Position numbers and translations under genes: made by a program. A stretch of 64,000 nt of DNA from Aureococcus anophagefferens (lineage: Eukaryota > Sar > Pelagophyceae > Pelagomonadales > Pelagomonadaceae): positions 70,646-134,645 of the forward strand of contig NW_008705588.1 of assembly GCF_000186865.1 (NCBI RefSeq), given 5' to 3'. Each line of letters opens with the position of its first letter. Positions within the stretch are counted from its first letter, which is position 1. This document shows, piece after piece, positions 29,305-38,647 of this stretch. The notes under the pieces are model-generated. The model had not been told where the DNA came from and searched no databases. It saw only the letters and a list, made by a program, of their open reading frames with translations.

Positions 29305-30120
29305 ATGGTCTTTTTCGTGTGCGAGGACTGTAACGAGACGCTGAAGCGCTTGAAAGTCGCGGCGCACCTCTGCAAGTGCTCGTGCAGCGCCATCACCTGC
29401 GTCGACTGCAACAAGTCGTTCTACGACGACAGCTACCTGCAGCACTCGACGTGCATGAGCGAGGCGGAGCGCTACGAGGGCCACCTCTACCAGGCGCCGA
29501 AGAAGCGGAGCGCGCAGGACGCGTGGTCCGACGTCGTCGAGGGCTCCGCGGGCGACGGCGCCGCGCCGGCGGAGCTCGCGCCGCTGCTGCCGCGGCTCGC
29601 GGCGCTCGACAACGTGCCGCGCAACGAGAAGAAGTTCAAGAACTTCGTCGGCAACTCGCTGAACCTCCGCGACGCGGGCCTCGTCGCGCGGCTCTGGGCG
29701 TACCTCGCCGCGAAGCGCGACGCCGCCAAGGCCGCCTTCGACGCCGCGGCGGCGGCGGCGCCCGCGGCGGACGCGGCCGCGCCCGCGAAGGCATCCGAGC
29801 CCGAGAAGGAGGCGCCCGCGGCCGCTGCAGCCGCGCCGGAGAAGGCGCCCGCGCCCGAGAAGGCGTCCGAGGCCGACGCGAAGGCCGCGAAGAAGGCGAG
29901 AAAAGCCGCGAAGAAGGCCGCCAAGGAGGCGGCGGCCGCCGAGGAGGCGGCCGCGCCGGCCGAGAAGCGCGCGGCCGACGACGACGACGAGGCCACCGCG
30001 CGCGCGGAGAAAAAGGCGCGGAAGAAGGCGAGAAAGGCCGCGCGCGAGGCCGCGACGGATCCGCCGGGCTCGCCGCTCGAGAAGAAGAAGGCGAAGAAGG
30101 CGAAGCGGGAAGCCGCGTAA
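29305..30120 (+). CDS. LYAR: LYAR-type C2HC zinc-finger nucleolar protein
   Basis: 271 residues from the ATG at 29305 in a strong context (ACCATGG). The N-terminal zinc fingers (residues 6-50) show CEDCNETLKRLKVAAHLCKC then CVDCNKSFYDDSYLQHSTC, with the spacing of LYAR/Ubp-type nucleolar proteins. A following segment, SEAERYEGHLYQ, is also typical of LYAR. The C-terminal half is Lys/Ala/Glu-rich low-complexity sequence, consistent with nucleolar retention. The likely role is in ribosome biogenesis, by family. It is divergent from the VPS13-like gene and nearly abuts the stop of the convergent TTLL gene (8 bp apart). Confidence 0.88.
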   Translation: MVFFVCEDCNETLKRLKVAAHLCKCSCSAITCVDCNKSFYDDSYLQHSTCMSEAERYEGHLYQAPKKRSAQDAWSDVVEGSAGDGAAPAELAPLLPRLAALDNVPRNEKKFKNFVGNSLNLRDAGLVARLWAYLAAKRDAAKAAFDAAAAAAPAADAAAPAKASEPEKEAPAAAAAAPEKAPAPEKASEADAKAAKKARKAAKKAAKEAAAAEEAAAPAEKRAADDDDEATARAEKKARKKARKAAREAATDPPGSPLEKKKAKKAKREAA

Positions 30121-30127
30121 CGTGGCG

Positions 30128-31962
30128 CTACTCGCCCTCGTCCGCGCGCGCGATGTGGGAGAGGAGGCTCTCGAGTTTGTCGGCCGTCGACGGCTCGTCG
30201 GGGAACGCCTTCGCGGCGAGCGCGACGAGCGCGCGGGCGAAGGTCGAGTGGCGCATGAGCTTCTGGGCGGGCTGGTCCGAGCTCCAGAGCTGCTGGGCGC
30301 AGAGCTTGGCGTGCATGATCTCGAGGTCGGCCTTGAGGATGTTCCCCGGGAGGTCGAGGAGCCCCGCGTCGCGGCAGAAGCGGACCCACTGGCCGGATCC
30401 CATGCCCTTCTCCGGCTTGAGGAGCGCCGCGGCGTAGAGGCGGCGGCAGCGGTCGAGGAGCGTCAGGTCCCGCGGCGGCGCGGGCGCGCCGCCGCCGACG
30501 ATGGCCCGGAGCGCGGGGTCGCGCGCGCCCTCGGCGACGAGGACCATCATGTCCGAGAGCACGCGCGTCTTCACGTAGAGGTCCACGGGCGACTCCTCCT
30601 TGACCGTCTCGCCGTCGACCTCGACCTCCTGGTCGATGGCGAGCGACGGGTTCGAGTTGACCTCGATGAGCCGCGGCACGCCCCGCTTGTCGAGCATGAC
30701 GTCGAGCCCGAGCACGTGGAACGCGCGCCGCGCGTCGTCGCCGGGCTCGCCGTCGTCGCCGCGCGGCGCCGCCGCGGCGCCGAGCGTCTCCTTCGCCGCC
30801 GCCGGGAACGTCGACCGGTAGCGGAGCGCGAGCTCGGGCTGGAAGGCGAAGGCGACGAGCGCCGAGAGCCGCTCGATCTGCGCCCAGACCGTCGGCGCGT
30901 CGATGAGCCCCTTGGCGTCGAGCTCCTGGATCACGTAGGACGCGGGCCGCTTCGACGCGCCCGCGAAGGCCTCGCGGTCCGCCGCCGCCGCGACGTCCGT
31001 CGCGTTGACGTACGCGTCCGACCGCTTGTTGAGCGAGTAGTTCGTGAGGTGCGCGTAGGCCCGGTGCAGGTTGTCCGCCGTCGGCGGCGCGTAGGGCTCC
31101 GTGCAGAAGCGCGCGAGGCCCTCGCGGTGGAGGTAGACCTCGAGCGGGTCCACGGACCGCACGAGCGCGTAGAGCCGCAGGTCGAACTTGACGCCGTCGT
31201 AGAGCAGGGGGCTCACGTAGGTCTGCGCGACCGCGGGCTTCGCCGCGAGGTAGCCCGACGCCGACGGCAGCCGGCTCTCGTGCTGGATGAGGACGATGCC
31301 GTTGCCCTCGGAGCCCGCGGCGGGCTTGAAGATGACCGTCGGCGGCGCCGCGCCGCGCCGCTGCGCGGACGCGCGCCGCTTCTTCACGTGCTCGAAGAGC
31401 TCGTCGCGGGCCTCGGGCAGGAGCCAGGTCCGCGGGAAGAAGGACCCGGCGCCGGGCCCGAGGCCCGCGACGCCGGCCTCGCGGCACCGCGCGAGGCACC
31501 GCTCCGTCTCGGCCTTGTCCGCGAGCTCGCGCATGCCTGGGCAGCACAAGGGTGATTCAACGTCGCTTCAACGTGAGTGTTCCGCGCGCGCGCGTTACGG
31601 AAAACACATCCACGCTTCGAGACCGTTCCGAGAGATGATCGCTCGTCCAAAAATCAGCCGAAACGAGTGGAAAATGGCCGAGATCGGAGCCTTTGAAGTT
31701 GGGAATTTCGCTCTCTTGTGCTGCCCTGGCGCATGCCCTCGAAGCGGCTGATGATCTGCCGGGGCCCGAGGGTGCCGGCCACGGTCTCGAACTTGCCCGT
31801 GGCCCGGATGCTGTCGATGGCCTTGGACACCCAGACGATCTGGCAGCTCGCGCCGAACCTGGCCTCGGCGCGGGGCTCCTCGCGCCAGTCGGGCAGGCCG
31901 TCGATGCACCTGCGCACGAGGTCGACGTTGCCCGGGTGCTTCGCCGTCCAGACCTTGACCGT

Positions 31963-31994
<32 letters not shown>

Positions 31995-32340
31995 CGCGGC
32001 GCCGGCGCCGCGCGCGGCGCGGCACGTTGCCGGCGATGGACCACAGAGCGGACACGGCCGCGTCCGTCGGCGCCGGCGCGGACGACGCGCCCGCCGACGA
32101 CGCGTCGCTGCCGTCGTCGTCCTCGTCGCTCTCCTCCGACGCGTCGCCGGGGTCCGCCGCGGCCGCCGGCGCCGCGGCGGGCCGCGGCGACGCCGGCGGC
32201 GGCGGCTCGACGGCCTCGGGCAGCGACGCGGGCAGGAGCTTGGCCACCGCGGCGAGGGCCTCCGGCGACGCGGCGATGGCGTCGAAGATGGCGAGCTTCT
32301 CCCCATCGCCGAGGCTCGACGCCGAGGCGGCGGCGCCCAT
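30128..32340 (-). CDS. Tubulin tyrosine ligase-like (TTLL) protein
   Basis: 670 residues from two exons, 32340-31737 and 31536-30128. An ATP-grasp ligase of the TTL family that adds glutamate, glycine or tyrosine to tubulin. Visible motifs are GPRQIISRFEG then MRELADKAE across the splice, FFPRTWLLP, VIFKPAAGSEGNGIVLIQ (ATP-binding), YDGVKFDLRLYALVRS, HLTNYSLNKRS, LGLDVMLDKRGVPRLIEVNS and NPSLAID. This resembles polyglutamylases more than the single tyrosine ligase. The first about 110 residues are Ala/Pro/Asp-rich and poorly conserved. The C-terminal about 170 residues are helical and unassigned. Introner B4 forms the only intron. Confidence 0.88.
31537..31728 (+). mobile_element. Introner element B4 (family B, GC-AG intron in TTLL)
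   Basis: 192 bp, with ends in gene sense CAGGGCAGCACAAG and CTTGTGCTGCCCAG, near-perfect inverted repeats. The duplication GCATGCGC lies at 31529-31536 and 31729-31736. The intron 31736-31537 starts with GC and ends in AG; phase 1 inside a Gly codon. It joins SRFEG to MRELADKAE. No GT donor could give the same product. The core is antisense to the gene. Confidence 0.92.
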
Positions 32341-32507
32341 ACGAATGCGCTAGCGCGAGAGAGAAAGCACCATCATGCGCTAGCCCAAAAAAAAATCATC
32401 CGTTTTTGAAGGGCTAGTGCAGTGCAACTTTCCGAACTAGCTGCCCCGCACTCCGAAGGACCTGGGACACCTCGTCGGGGAGGAGCCGCCGCCCCCCGCG
32501 CGCCCCC

Positions 32508-34007
32508 ATGGACTGGGGCGCGTCGCCGTCGAGCTGGACCTGCGGCTTCTCCGAGTACACGTGCACGCCCGGCAACGGGGCGACGGACCTGCGGGACTGC
32601 CCGGCGATCTACGAGGACTCCATCGTCGTCGCGCCGCGGGAGATGCGGTCCGAGTCCGAGAAGCGCTTCGAGGCGCTCATGGGCGAGGGCGGCGGCGACG
32701 CCGCCGTGCCCGTCGCGGCCGTCGAGCACCTCGAGGTCGGCGACGCCGCGCCGCGCGCGACGGCGATCGCCGTGCCGGACGGTCCGCCGCCGCGCGCGGC
32801 GCCGCGCGGCGCCTTCTTCGCGAGCGTCGGCGCCATGGCCGAGGACGCCGCGGCCTTCCGGGCCTGGCGCGACGACCACTTCCCGCGCCAGGCCCGCGCG
32901 CCCGCCGTCGTCCCGCCCGATTTCGCCGCGTTCTGCCGCGGCCACGACTTCGCGACGCGCGGCGCCTACGACGCCTTCGTCGCCGCGGGCGGCTGGGCCG
33001 CCTACCCCGGCGCTGTCTGCGCCGCCGTGGAGCTCGACGATCTGTGGGAGGTCGACGGCGGCTTCCGAGTCGCGGGGCGCGTCGTCGTCTCGCACTACGA
33101 CGGCCGCGTCGCCGCGGAGCTCGACTCGCGCAAGCTGGACCGCGTCGCGCCCGCGGCGCCGCCGCGCCTGGCCCTCGCGAACGCGCGGCCGGCGGCCTGC
33201 GACCTCGCGGCGGCGCCGGGCGACGACGACGCGCGGTCGCCGGTCTTCGAGCGGGCCTACGCGCTCCCGGCCGGTCTCGAGCTCGCGGCGCCGGGCGACG
33301 GCGCCCAGTTCCCCTTCGACGTCGCGACGCCGGCGCTCCGCGTCGCCCTCGACGCGGACCGCGCGGCCGGCGCGGCCGCGTTCTGGCTGCCCGTGGGCGG
33401 GTCGCTCGCGCTCAACGCGCGGCTCCGCGGCTGGGACGTGCGCGCGCCGGCGCTGGCCGTGGCGGACAAGGTCGGCGACCGGCCCGTCCTGACGCTGCGC
33501 CTCGCGCTCTCGCGCCGCTGGCGGCCCCACGCGGCGGCGGCCGCGGCGCTCGCGGGCGCGTCCGCGCTCGCGCTCCTGCCCTACGCGGTCCGCCCCCACC
33601 GCGTCGCGCCGCGGCTCGTCGCCGGCTTCCTCGCGCTCCTCGCCGTCGCCGCCGCGCGCGCCGCGGCGGCCGCGAGGCGGCCGCCGGCGGCCGCGCGCGC
33701 GACGGCGCTCGACGCCTACGGCGCCGCGTGCCTCGCCTTCGCCGGCGCGACCTGCGTCTCCCACGTCGCCGTCCGCGCGCTCCCCGGCGGCGCGCGGGGC
33801 GCCGCGGACGCCGCGAGCCTCGCGGCCTTCGCCGCGGCCTGGGCGCTCGGCCACGCGGCCGTCGCGCTCCGCGCGCGGCGCCGCGCGGCGGCCGTCGCCG
33901 CGGCCTTCGGCCCCGCGTGGGACCAGGCCGAGCTCCTCGCGCCCGGCGCGGCGCCGCCGGACCACGTCGCCGCGCGCACGCGGCTCCCGCCCGTCTTCCC
34001 CGTCTAA
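32508..34007 (+). CDS. Four-helix membrane protein resembling pentameric ligand-gated channels (tentative)
   Basis: 499 residues from the ATG at 32508. The N-terminal about 330 residues are soluble. Around 170-215 (AAVELDDLWEVDGGFRVAG, RVVVSHYDGR) and at FPFD (268-271) they resemble the beta-sandwich of Cys-loop channels, where FPxD sits about 60 residues before the first helix. Here TLRLALSRRWRPH (329-341) leads into four hydrophobic segments at about 342-360, 369-388, 401-423 and 433-455. No Cys-loop cysteine pair is seen, as in prokaryotic members. The alternative is an unrelated four-helix membrane protein. The order of features fits, but identity is low. Confidence 0.45.
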   Translation: MDWGASPSSWTCGFSEYTCTPGNGATDLRDCPAIYEDSIVVAPREMRSESEKRFEALMGEGGGDAAVPVAAVEHLEVGDAAPRATAIAVPDGPPPRAAPRGAFFASVGAMAEDAAAFRAWRDDHFPRQARAPAVVPPDFAAFCRGHDFATRGAYDAFVAAGGWAAYPGAVCAAVELDDLWEVDGGFRVAGRVVVSHYDGRVAAELDSRKLDRVAPAAPPRLALANARPAACDLAAAPGDDDARSPVFERAYALPAGLELAAPGDGAQFPFDVATPALRVALDADRAAGAAAFWLPVGGSLALNARLRGWDVRAPALAVADKVGDRPVLTLRLALSRRWRPHAAAAAALAGASALALLPYAVRPHRVAPRLVAGFLALLAVAAARAAAAARRPPAAARATALDAYGAACLAFAGATCVSHVAVRALPGGARGAADAASLAAFAAAWALGHAAVALRARRRAAAVAAAFGPAWDQAELLAPGAAPPDHVAARTRLPPVFPV

Positions 34008-34029
34008 GGCCGGACGCGTCGGCGGTCGC

Positions 34030-34160
34030 GCGCGCCCCGGGCCGCCGCCGGCCGGCGGGATGCGCGCGGCGTCGTCGAGCTTTGCGCGCGCCCCTCGCCG
34101 CCGCTGGTCGGCGGGATGCGCGCGGCGTCGTCGAGGTCCGACGGCTCCGGGCGCGAGGCG
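34030..34160. repeat. Two decayed tandem copies of the MoaD 3' end
   Basis: Downstream of the MoaD stop, two segments (about 34041-34080 and 34098-34151) repeat its last codons. On the minus strand they read LDDAARIPPTSGG and LDDAARIPPAGGG, against LDDVALIPPISGG in the gene. The plus-strand anchor is GGCGGGATGCGCGCGGCGTC in both copies. Confidence 0.75.
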
Positions 34161-34219
34161 CGCGCGCGCCCCGTCGTCCCCGCCGCCGGGCGTGCGCCGC
34201 CCTTACGTGTCGCGCGCCC

Positions 34220-34543
34220 CTAGCCGCCGCTGATGGGCGGGATGAGCGCGACGTCGTCGAGGTCCGACAGCTCCGGGTCCTCGTCGTAGGGCACGTAGGC
34301 CTCGTTGATCGCCATCGGCGTGTCGAGCGCGCCCTCCCCCAGGAGCAGGAACTTGTCCTTGAGGTGCGCGCGGAGCGTCGACGTCCGCGCGCCGACGGGG
34401 AGCTCCGCGACGTACCTGTCGCAGCCCGCCATCTCGCGCGCCGACGCGAAGAAGAGCACCTTGACCTTGATGGTCGGGCCCGTGAGCGGCGGCGGCGTCG
34501 GCGCGTCCATGCGCGCCAGGGCGGCTTCGACGATGTCGGACAT
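34220..34543 (-). CDS. MOCS2A: Molybdopterin synthase small subunit (MoaD/MOCS2A)
   Basis: 107 residues from the ATG at 34543. A ubiquitin-fold sulfur carrier for molybdenum cofactor synthesis. IKVKVLFFASAREMAG begins the fold (about residue 25) and the chain ends DDVALIPPISGG, with the C-terminal Gly-Gly that is thiocarboxylated by the MOCS3-type activating enzyme. The length is slightly above bacterial MoaD (81), with about 24 extra residues at the N-terminus. The large subunit is not in the window. Two decayed copies of its 3' end lie just downstream. Confidence 0.9.
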   Translation of the reverse strand: MSDIVEAALARMDAPTPPPLTGPTIKVKVLFFASAREMAGCDRYVAELPVGARTSTLRAHLKDKFLLLGEGALDTPMAINEAYVPYDEDPELSDLDDVALIPPISGG

Positions 34544-35193
34544 GGCTGTGTTCGGCGTCGACCTGCAACCGCGTTGGTGCGGTTCGAGGCGCGCGCGCCT
34601 CGGAGAGCTCGACGCGCTACGGAGAGGCGCAGCAGGTCGAGAGGCTTTGCTTCACTTTAGGGCAATGGAGTTCAACAAAAACGGCAACCAGCGAGAAGTC
34701 TTCCGCGAGCGGCCTCCTGCGTGGGAGAGCGCGCGAGGTCCCGGGGCTGGCCCGGCAACGGGCAGCACTGGAAGCTCGCGCCGTTCCCGCCGTCGCGCGC
34801 GCGCGCGACGGCACGGCGCGGCGCGGCGCGCGAATCCGCGGTCTTCATGCACGCCGCCATCGACGGCGCTAGGTCGTTCGTTCGATCCCGGGCCCGACCC
34901 GTGCGTTGCGATTACGACGTGGTTCGAGCTATCGCTCCGCTCCGCGCGGCGGGCACCGGCGGCGCGTCGCTTTGCCGAGGCTTCGGGGCGCCGGCGCAAA
35001 CGCGAAGTCGCATCGCGAGGGGTCGCTGCGGGCACAGACGAGGTGGTCGCCGCGCGCGCCAGTGTACGCCGACGGCCGTGCGCGTCCCGCCGGTGCGAAG
35101 TGTCACCGCGCCTCCCGTCGGAGGCTTCGTCGGCTGCGCCGCGGCCCGCGTTTTTGTGTCTCCGCGGCGCGCCGAGCCGGCCGCGTTTTTGCC
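34544..35193. other. Intergenic region between MoaD and RPN8
   Basis: 650 bases between divergent starts; it must contain both promoters. No TATA-like or other known motif was recognised. Confidence 0.5.
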
Positions 35194-36252
35194 ATGGCGG
35201 ACCGCGAGGGCGCCATCACGACGTCGGAGGCGGTCGTGAGCGGCGAGGCGTCCGGCCCCAAGGTGACGGTCGTCGTGCACCCGCTCGTGCTGCTGTCCAC
35301 CGTGGACCACTACAACCGCGTCGCGCGCGACACGAAGAAGCGCGTCGTCGGCGTGCTGCTGGGCACGCGGTCGGGCGGCGACGTCGACGTGACGAACTCC
35401 TTCGCCGTGCCCTTCGAGGAGGACAGCAAGAACCCGGCGATCTGGTACCTGGACCACAACTACCTCGAGACCATGTACCGCATGTACAAGAAGGTCAACG
35501 CGCGCGAGGTCGTCGTCGGCTACTACTCGACGGGCCCGAAGATCAAGGAGAACGACATCAAGATCGACGCGCTGATGCAGGACTACTGCGCCCAGCCCGT
35601 CTTCGTCATCATCGACGTGCGGCCCGAGAACGACGCGATCCCGACGACGGCCTACGTGTCCGTCGAGGAGGTCGAGGCCGAGTCCGGCGCGGCGCGCAAG
35701 GAGATCCAGCGCACCTTCAAGCACGTGAGCTCCATGATCGGCGCCTACGAGGCCGAGGAGGTCGGCGTCGAGCACCTCCTGCGCGACGTCAACGACCCCA
35801 CCGTGTCGACGCTCGCGTCGCAGATCAAGCACAAGATGGCCGGTTTGGTCGCGCTCCGGTCCCGCCTCGCGGAGATGAAGGCCTACCTCGAGGCCGTGCT
35901 CGCCGGCAAGCTCCCGGCGAACAACCAGATCATGTACAACTGTCAAATGATCTTCAACCTCATGCCCAACCTCAACGTCGACGCGCTCGTGTCGTCGATG
36001 CTCGTGAAGACGAACGACTACCACCTCGCCATCTACTGCGCGGCCCTCGTCCGCTGCATCATCGCCCTCCACGAGCTCGTCAACAACAAGATCACGAACA
36101 AGCGCCTCGAGGAGGAGGCCGAGAACCCCAAGCCCAAGGACGACAAGAAGAAGGGCGACCCGGCCGACGGCGCCAAGGACGGCGCCAAGGAGAACGAGAA
36201 GCCCGACGCCAAGGCCGACGCCAAGGACGGCGCCGACGCGGCGAAGAAGTGA
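35194..36252 (+). CDS. RPN8: 26S proteasome regulatory subunit RPN8 (PSMD7)
   Basis: 352 residues from the ATG at 35194 (GCCATGG). An MPN-domain lid subunit that pairs with the deubiquitinase RPN11. Seen: VVVHPLVLLSTVDHYNR (about 24-40), RVVGVLLGTRSGGDVDVTNS, FEEDSKNPAIWYLDHNY, VVGYYSTGPKIKENDIKID and the C-terminal helical region with LANNKI-type LVNNKITNKRLEEE. As in other RPN8 proteins the JAMM zinc-binding residues are absent, so it is catalytically inactive. A Lys/Asp/Ala-rich tail of about 45 residues ends the protein. No introns. Confidence 0.96.
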   Translation: MADREGAITTSEAVVSGEASGPKVTVVVHPLVLLSTVDHYNRVARDTKKRVVGVLLGTRSGGDVDVTNSFAVPFEEDSKNPAIWYLDHNYLETMYRMYKKVNAREVVVGYYSTGPKIKENDIKIDALMQDYCAQPVFVIIDVRPENDAIPTTAYVSVEEVEAESGAARKEIQRTFKHVSSMIGAYEAEEVGVEHLLRDVNDPTVSTLASQIKHKMAGLVALRSRLAEMKAYLEAVLAGKLPANNQIMYNCQMIFNLMPNLNVDALVSSMLVKTNDYHLAIYCAALVRCIIALHELVNNKITNKRLEEEAENPKPKDDKKKGDPADGAKDGAKENEKPDAKADAKDGADAAKK

Positions 36253-36453
36253 GGCGCGCCTCGCACTAAACCCGTCGCGTCGTCGCCCGTGCCGGGTCCC
36301 GCGGCGGCTGGCTGCGTCCGCGGGTGCGCGCCCGTTCAGCTTGTCGTCAACATGACCCTGTCCGCGGCGTCACGCTTATGATGGGCCCACGCTGCGCCTG
36401 AAGCCCCCATCGCGCGTCGTCCGCGCTGCTGAGCCGTTTCGCCGCGCCGCGCC

Positions 36454-38028
36454 ATGGACAAGCAGGGCAGCCGGTGGATCGTCGTCGCCGGGTTCGTCGC
36501 GTGCTTCCTCATGGCCATGGCCATGGGCGCCAACGACGTCGCCAACGCCTTCGGCACGTCCGTGGGCGCGGGCGTCGTGACGCTGCGCCAGGCGCTGGTG
36601 CTCGCGGCGGTCTGCAACGTCGGCGGCGCCGTGCTCATGTCCGGCGCGGTCACGGAGACGATCCGCAAGGGCATCGTCGACGTCGAGCGGTTCTCCGGCG
36701 ACTCGGGCGACGGCGCGCCCGAGGAGCTCATGCTGCTCATGCTCTGCGCCATGGTCGGGTCCGTCGCCTACGTCGGCGGCGCGACGGCCCTCCGGCTGCC
36801 CGTGTCGACGACGCAGGCCGTGCTCGGCGGTCTGGTCGGCGCGATGATCTCGCGCGACCGCGGCGGCGGCCGCGGCGTCCGCTGGAGCGACGGCGCGCGC
36901 GTCTGCCGCTACTCGAAGAAGACGGGCCGCCTCTCCTGCGGCGGCGTCGCGGGCGTCGTGCTCCAGTGGTTCGTCGCGCCGCTGATCTCCATGGTCCTGG
37001 CCGTCGCGCTCTTCCGCCTCAGCCGCGTCGTCCTCCTCGACCGCGACAGGGCCGTCGCGCTCCGCCGCGCGCCGGCCTACATGGCCCTGCTCCTCGGGGG
37101 CGTCGCCTTCGCCCTCGCCTGGTTCGTCGTCGTCCAGCAGCAGTTCCACCCGCACACGCGCGGCTGGGACCCGCGGAACGCGAACGATCCCGTCAACCGA
37201 GCGACGGCGCTCGAGGTCGTCGCGTGCGCGCTCGTCGGCGTCGCCGGGGCCTGGGGCGCGCTCACGGTCTTCACGCTCTGGCCCGGCGCGCTCCGCTTCG
37301 CGCCCGCGGCGCCGGGGCCGCGGACGCTGGAGCTCGCGCCGGTGCCGGCGGGCGGCTCGCCGAAGCGGAACCCGCTGCGGCGCGACGACGAGCGGCCGCT
37401 GACGGACGGCGACGGCGGCGACGACGGCGCCGCGGCGCCCTCGCCCTTCGGCGGCGCCGACGGCGCGGCCACGGTGGCCGCGCACGGCGCCGCGCGGTCC
37501 TTCGACCCGGACGTCGAGGCCGTCTTCGGCGCCGCGCAGGTCGCGTCCGCGGCGCTCGCGGCGTTCGCCGCGGGCGCGAACGACGTCGCCAACGAGGTCG
37601 CGCCCGTCGCGGCGATCTGGCAGACCTGGGCCGACGGCGAGGTCCGATCCACCGCGCGCACGCCCAAGTGGCTCTTCCTCTACGCGGGCGCGGGCGTCGC
37701 CGCGGGCCTCGGCCTCTTCGGCGCGCGCGTCATGCGCACCGTGGGCCGCGACGCGACGAAGATGACGCCGGCCCGCGGCTTCAACATCGAGCTCGGCTAC
37801 TCGCTCGCGTCGCTCGTCGCGTCCGCCGAGGGCTGGCCCGTGTCGACGACGCAGCTCTGCGTCGGCGCCGTCGTCGGCGTCGGCCTCGCGTCCGGCGACG
37901 GCGCGCGCGCCTCCGACGCGGTCAACACGCGGCTCCTCGCGCGCATCTTCCTCTCCTGGGTCGCGACGCCCCTCGTCGCGGGCCTCGTCGCCGCGCTCGC
38001 GTACGCCTGCCTCCGACCCGCGCTGTGA
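36454..38028 (+). CDS. PiT/PHO4-family phosphate transporter
   Basis: 524 residues from the ATG at 36454. An SLC20/PHO4-type Na+- or H+-coupled inorganic phosphate transporter. The two inverted signature repeats are present: GANDVANAFGTSVGAG (about 26-41) and GANDVANEVAPVAAIW (about 373-388). Each is followed by helices with PVSTTQ (PVSTTQAVLGG and PVSTTQLCVGA). A hydrophilic loop of about 100 residues separates the halves, as usual. Plasma-membrane phosphate uptake is the likely role. Confidence 0.95.
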   Translation: MDKQGSRWIVVAGFVACFLMAMAMGANDVANAFGTSVGAGVVTLRQALVLAAVCNVGGAVLMSGAVTETIRKGIVDVERFSGDSGDGAPEELMLLMLCAMVGSVAYVGGATALRLPVSTTQAVLGGLVGAMISRDRGGGRGVRWSDGARVCRYSKKTGRLSCGGVAGVVLQWFVAPLISMVLAVALFRLSRVVLLDRDRAVALRRAPAYMALLLGGVAFALAWFVVVQQQFHPHTRGWDPRNANDPVNRATALEVVACALVGVAGAWGALTVFTLWPGALRFAPAAPGPRTLELAPVPAGGSPKRNPLRRDDERPLTDGDGGDDGAAAPSPFGGADGAATVAAHGAARSFDPDVEAVFGAAQVASAALAAFAAGANDVANEVAPVAAIWQTWADGEVRSTARTPKWLFLYAGAGVAAGLGLFGARVMRTVGRDATKMTPARGFNIELGYSLASLVASAEGWPVSTTQLCVGAVVGVGLASGDGARASDAVNTRLLARIFLSWVATPLVAGLVAALAYACLRPAL

Positions 38029-38647
38029 CGCCGCGTCGGGGTCGGTCGCGGGTACCGGTCGTAAGGCGCGTCGTGTGGCCCGGTCGCCGTTCGGACCACG
38101 CGGTGTCGACCGAAGTCGACCGACCTGCTCCGAGGTCGCGGAGGTCCGCCGCGACGCCCGCCTCGGCGAGAGTTCAGCGAGTTCCCCCCGCGTCCCCGAC
38201 GCCCGGCGCGCCGCGCGACCGCCCCTCGGCGTCGCAGGTACCTCCTCGGCAACAAGATGGAGGGCACGTTCCCGCTCGCCCTCTGCGACCTCAACTACTA
38301 CGAAGTACTCCCCCATCCCCGCCCCCGTCCAGCGCGCTCCCGCTCGTAAGCTTCTGCACGAACAGGTTCTACGAACAGGTAACGCTCGTCCCTTCTGCTT
38401 TCGCGTCGCGCGGTCTGTGCGATGTTGGGGGGCTCGGGGCGCGGACCCGTCCTCGTGCGGACGTACGTGCGGCTCGAGGAGGAGCCTGCCTGCTGCGAGG
38501 GCGGACCTGTCGAGAGGTGAGGCCCGGTCTGGGCCCAAGTCAGTGAATTCACGGTTCGCCCCGCGCGCGACGCGTCGTCGTGTCGCGCATGGCGTGACCC
38601 CCTCCCGCGAGTCCTCGGCACCACCCTCCGGGCCGCCGCACCGACCG
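38029..38647. other. Intergenic region upstream of tyrosinase 1
   Basis: About 620 bases; the tyrosinase frame stays open upstream to 38075 but reads as Arg/Ser-rich low-complexity sequence. No other gene is supported. Confidence 0.5.
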
